Positions 53,708-54,608 of a DNA stretch of 54,608 bases are shown here, in pieces. The notes beneath the pieces are model-generated. The model was not told the DNA's origin. It saw nothing but the letters and a program-made list of their open reading frames with translations, and did not search any database. The stretch covers positions 1 to 54,608 of the forward strand of contig NZ_BOSJ01000024.1 in NCBI RefSeq assembly GCF_018403285.1, in the 5' to 3' direction. The DNA is from Paenibacillus sp. J45TS6. Lineage in GTDB: Bacteria > Bacillota > Bacilli > Paenibacillales > Paenibacillaceae. Position 1 is the stretch's first letter, and each line of letters starts with the position of its first letter. The position numbers were made by a program, and so were the translations under genes.

Positions 53708-54133
53708 TTGTTTATTTCTTTACAAGATCGTTTAGAAGATCCTATAGTACAGGAACTCATTGAATACGCTACCCTTCCAGAGCAGGAATACGTACTTGCA
53801 GCCCTGAAGGAATATAAAGAACAAGACGCTATGACGTTGTACGGTTTCGAGGATGAAGAGCAGTTAGTAGCTCTCATCGGAATCGAGAAACAAAATCAAG
53901 AAGTGCAAATCAAGCATCTCGCTGTGCTGCCTGAGAATCGGCTGAAGGGTTATGGACGCGGCATTATCTCTGAAATGATTAGTAGTGTAAAGCCTGAAGT
54001 TGTAACCGCAGAAACAGACGAAGAAGCTGTGGATTTTTACCGGAATATTGGCTTTATTGTCTATAGTCTGGGTGAAAAATACCCTGGGGTTGAACGTTTC
54101 CGCTGTGTGTTTGAAATAGAAGAAGAGGAATAA
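53708..54133 (+). CDS. GNAT-family N-acetyltransferase
   Basis: A 141-residue short GNAT protein. VQIKHLAVLPENRLKGYGRGIISEMI contains the acetyl-CoA loop R-x-x-G-x-G, and EAVDFYRNIGFIVYSLGEKYPGVERFRC is the closing beta-bulge region. The acceptor is unknown. It starts with TTG at 53708 behind ATAGGAGGATA; no ATG gives the full fold. A small membrane-protein gene follows about 70 bases later. Confidence 0.85.
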   Translation: MFISLQDRLEDPIVQELIEYATLPEQEYVLAALKEYKEQDAMTLYGFEDEEQLVALIGIEKQNQEVQIKHLAVLPENRLKGYGRGIISEMISSVKPEVVTAETDEEAVDFYRNIGFIVYSLGEKYPGVERFRCVFEIEEEE

Positions 54134-54204
54134 TCCATCCTAAGATGAGAACAGCAAGACTTACGTATCATCCATTACGGTACTAAGAGAAGGAGTATAT
54201 GCAT

Positions 54205-54405
54205 TTGCCTACCACAGTGTATCGAATTATCGGTTTACTTCTTGGACTTGCAGTTCCCTTTGTTTTTCTTTGGCTGAAAATTAGCTTCCTATTGTTGTTT
54301 TTGCTCCTCGTTTATGCGGAGCATCGCAAAGTTAAAGTTCCGCTGAGCGGAACTTACTTTATCGCAGGAATGTTGATCGGGAGTATTATTACTTTTGTTA
54401 CTTAA
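54205..54405 (+). CDS. Small hypothetical membrane protein with two helices
   Basis: A 66-residue protein made of two or three hydrophobic segments (IIGLLLGLAVPFVFLWLKISFLLLFLLLVY, a short basic turn EHRKVKVP, then YFIAGMLIGSIITFVT). Function is unknown. TTG at 54205 is nine bases behind AAGGAG; an ATG at 54199 is only three bases behind it, too close to be the better start. It ends just before a long terminator hairpin. Confidence 0.6.
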   Translation: MPTTVYRIIGLLLGLAVPFVFLWLKISFLLLFLLLVYAEHRKVKVPLSGTYFIAGMLIGSIITFVT

Positions 54406-54411
54406 TAAAAG

Positions 54412-54470
54412 AGACATATATGACTCTGAAACAGGTGGGTTCACCTTATCAGAAATATATGTCTTTTTCT
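54412..54470 (+). terminator. Long terminator hairpin before the right IS30 copy
   Basis: AGACATATAT at 54412-54421 pairs with ATATATGTCT at 54455-54464. TCTGA/TCAGA and AGGTG/CACCT continue the stem inward to a GGTT loop. T residues follow. Confidence 0.88.
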
Positions 54471-54483
54471 TTGCGTTTTTTTA

Positions 54484-54511
54484 TGACGGATTGTCAATCC
54501 AAGTGCGACAC
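54484..54511. mobile_element. Terminal inverted repeat of the right IS30-family copy
   Basis: TGACGGATTGT at 54484 and AAGTGCGACAC ending at 54511 match the outside-in sequence of the left copy end (101-128) at 23 of 28 positions. The stretch overlaps the last codons of the minus-strand transposase, as in many IS30 elements, so 54484 is close to the element boundary. Confidence 0.65.
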
Positions 54512-54608
54512 TTCTTCTTCAAATGATTCGTGAGCAGTTTTCCATCCTAAACATTTCCTTGGTCTGTTGTTAATAAGTTGGAGGGCATGTTCTAATTCTT
54601 CCTCAGTC
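54494..54608 (-). CDS. IS30-family transposase, C-terminal end (runs off the right edge)
   Basis: The last 37 codons of a minus-strand transposase are visible. They include INNRPRKCLGWKTAHESFEE, the conserved N-x-R-P-R-K-x-L-G-x-x-T motif next to the catalytic glutamate of the IS30 DDE domain, and end VSHLD at the TGA of 54496-54494. The rest lies outside the window. The copy has the same orientation as the one at the left edge. Confidence 0.88.
   Translation of the reverse strand, partial: TEEELEHALQLINNRPRKCLGWKTAHESFEEEVSHLD

Overview
The window is chromosomal DNA of a low-GC, spore-former-type Bacillota and looks most like Paenibacillus. This is a judgement from gene families: paired LplB/YtcP-type sugar permeases with YesM/YesN two-component systems, copper-amine-oxidase stalk-domain protein, YwbE, HelD and an ArAE-type exporter. 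Strong AGGAGG-type ribosome binding sites, frequent TTG/GTG starts and many stem-loop plus T-run terminators support it. No tRNA, rRNA or CRISPR array was seen.

Layout. Both edges carry ends of IS30-family elements whose transposase genes run leftward: the left edge holds the 5' end of one copy, the right edge the 3' end of another. A headless MarR fragment, a YneQ-like protein (-), a CPA1 Na+/H+ antiporter, a secreted polysaccharide deacetylase and YwbE follow (0.1-4.4 kb). From 4.6 to 26.9 kb lie two hemicellulose-oligosaccharide loci. Locus 1 is GH51 arabinofuranosidase, two permeases, sensor kinase, response regulator and binding lipoprotein. Locus 2 is sensor kinase, response regulator, binding lipoprotein, two permeases and GH42 beta-galactosidase. 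Ornithine aminotransferase (rocD) sits between them. Neither locus encodes an ATPase, so both importers presumably borrow a shared MsmX-type ATPase from elsewhere. A third glycan unit, AraC regulator diverging from a YicI-type GH31 alpha-xylosidase, is at 37.6-41.1 kb.

The middle (27-37.6 kb) holds an ACT-domain malic enzyme, a stalk-domain protein (-), an ArAE exporter, a PNPOx-like protein with HelD, adenine deaminase, and a secreted TIM-barrel-like protein under a cyclic-di-GMP-I riboswitch. The right part (41-54.4 kb) holds two MFS exporters, one in a MarR operon, acetyltransferases, TraX, RpiA, another MarR protein, a cobalamin-binding protein next to a cytosolic hybrid histidine kinase, a hydrolase pseudogene, a methyltransferase, a nucleotidyltransferase-like protein and a zinc-PLC-like protein.

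The strongest candidate for something new is the pair at 47.9-50.7 kb. The B12-binding protein carries the W-x9-EH signature of CarH-type light sensors but has no DNA-binding domain. It is followed at once by a soluble kinase-receiver-HPt protein, which suggests a cobalamin- or light-gated phosphorelay. Other points of interest are the c-di-GMP riboswitch target, an acetyltransferase gene lacking a normal start codon, and a terminator-like hairpin inside the GH42 locus between binding protein and permeases.
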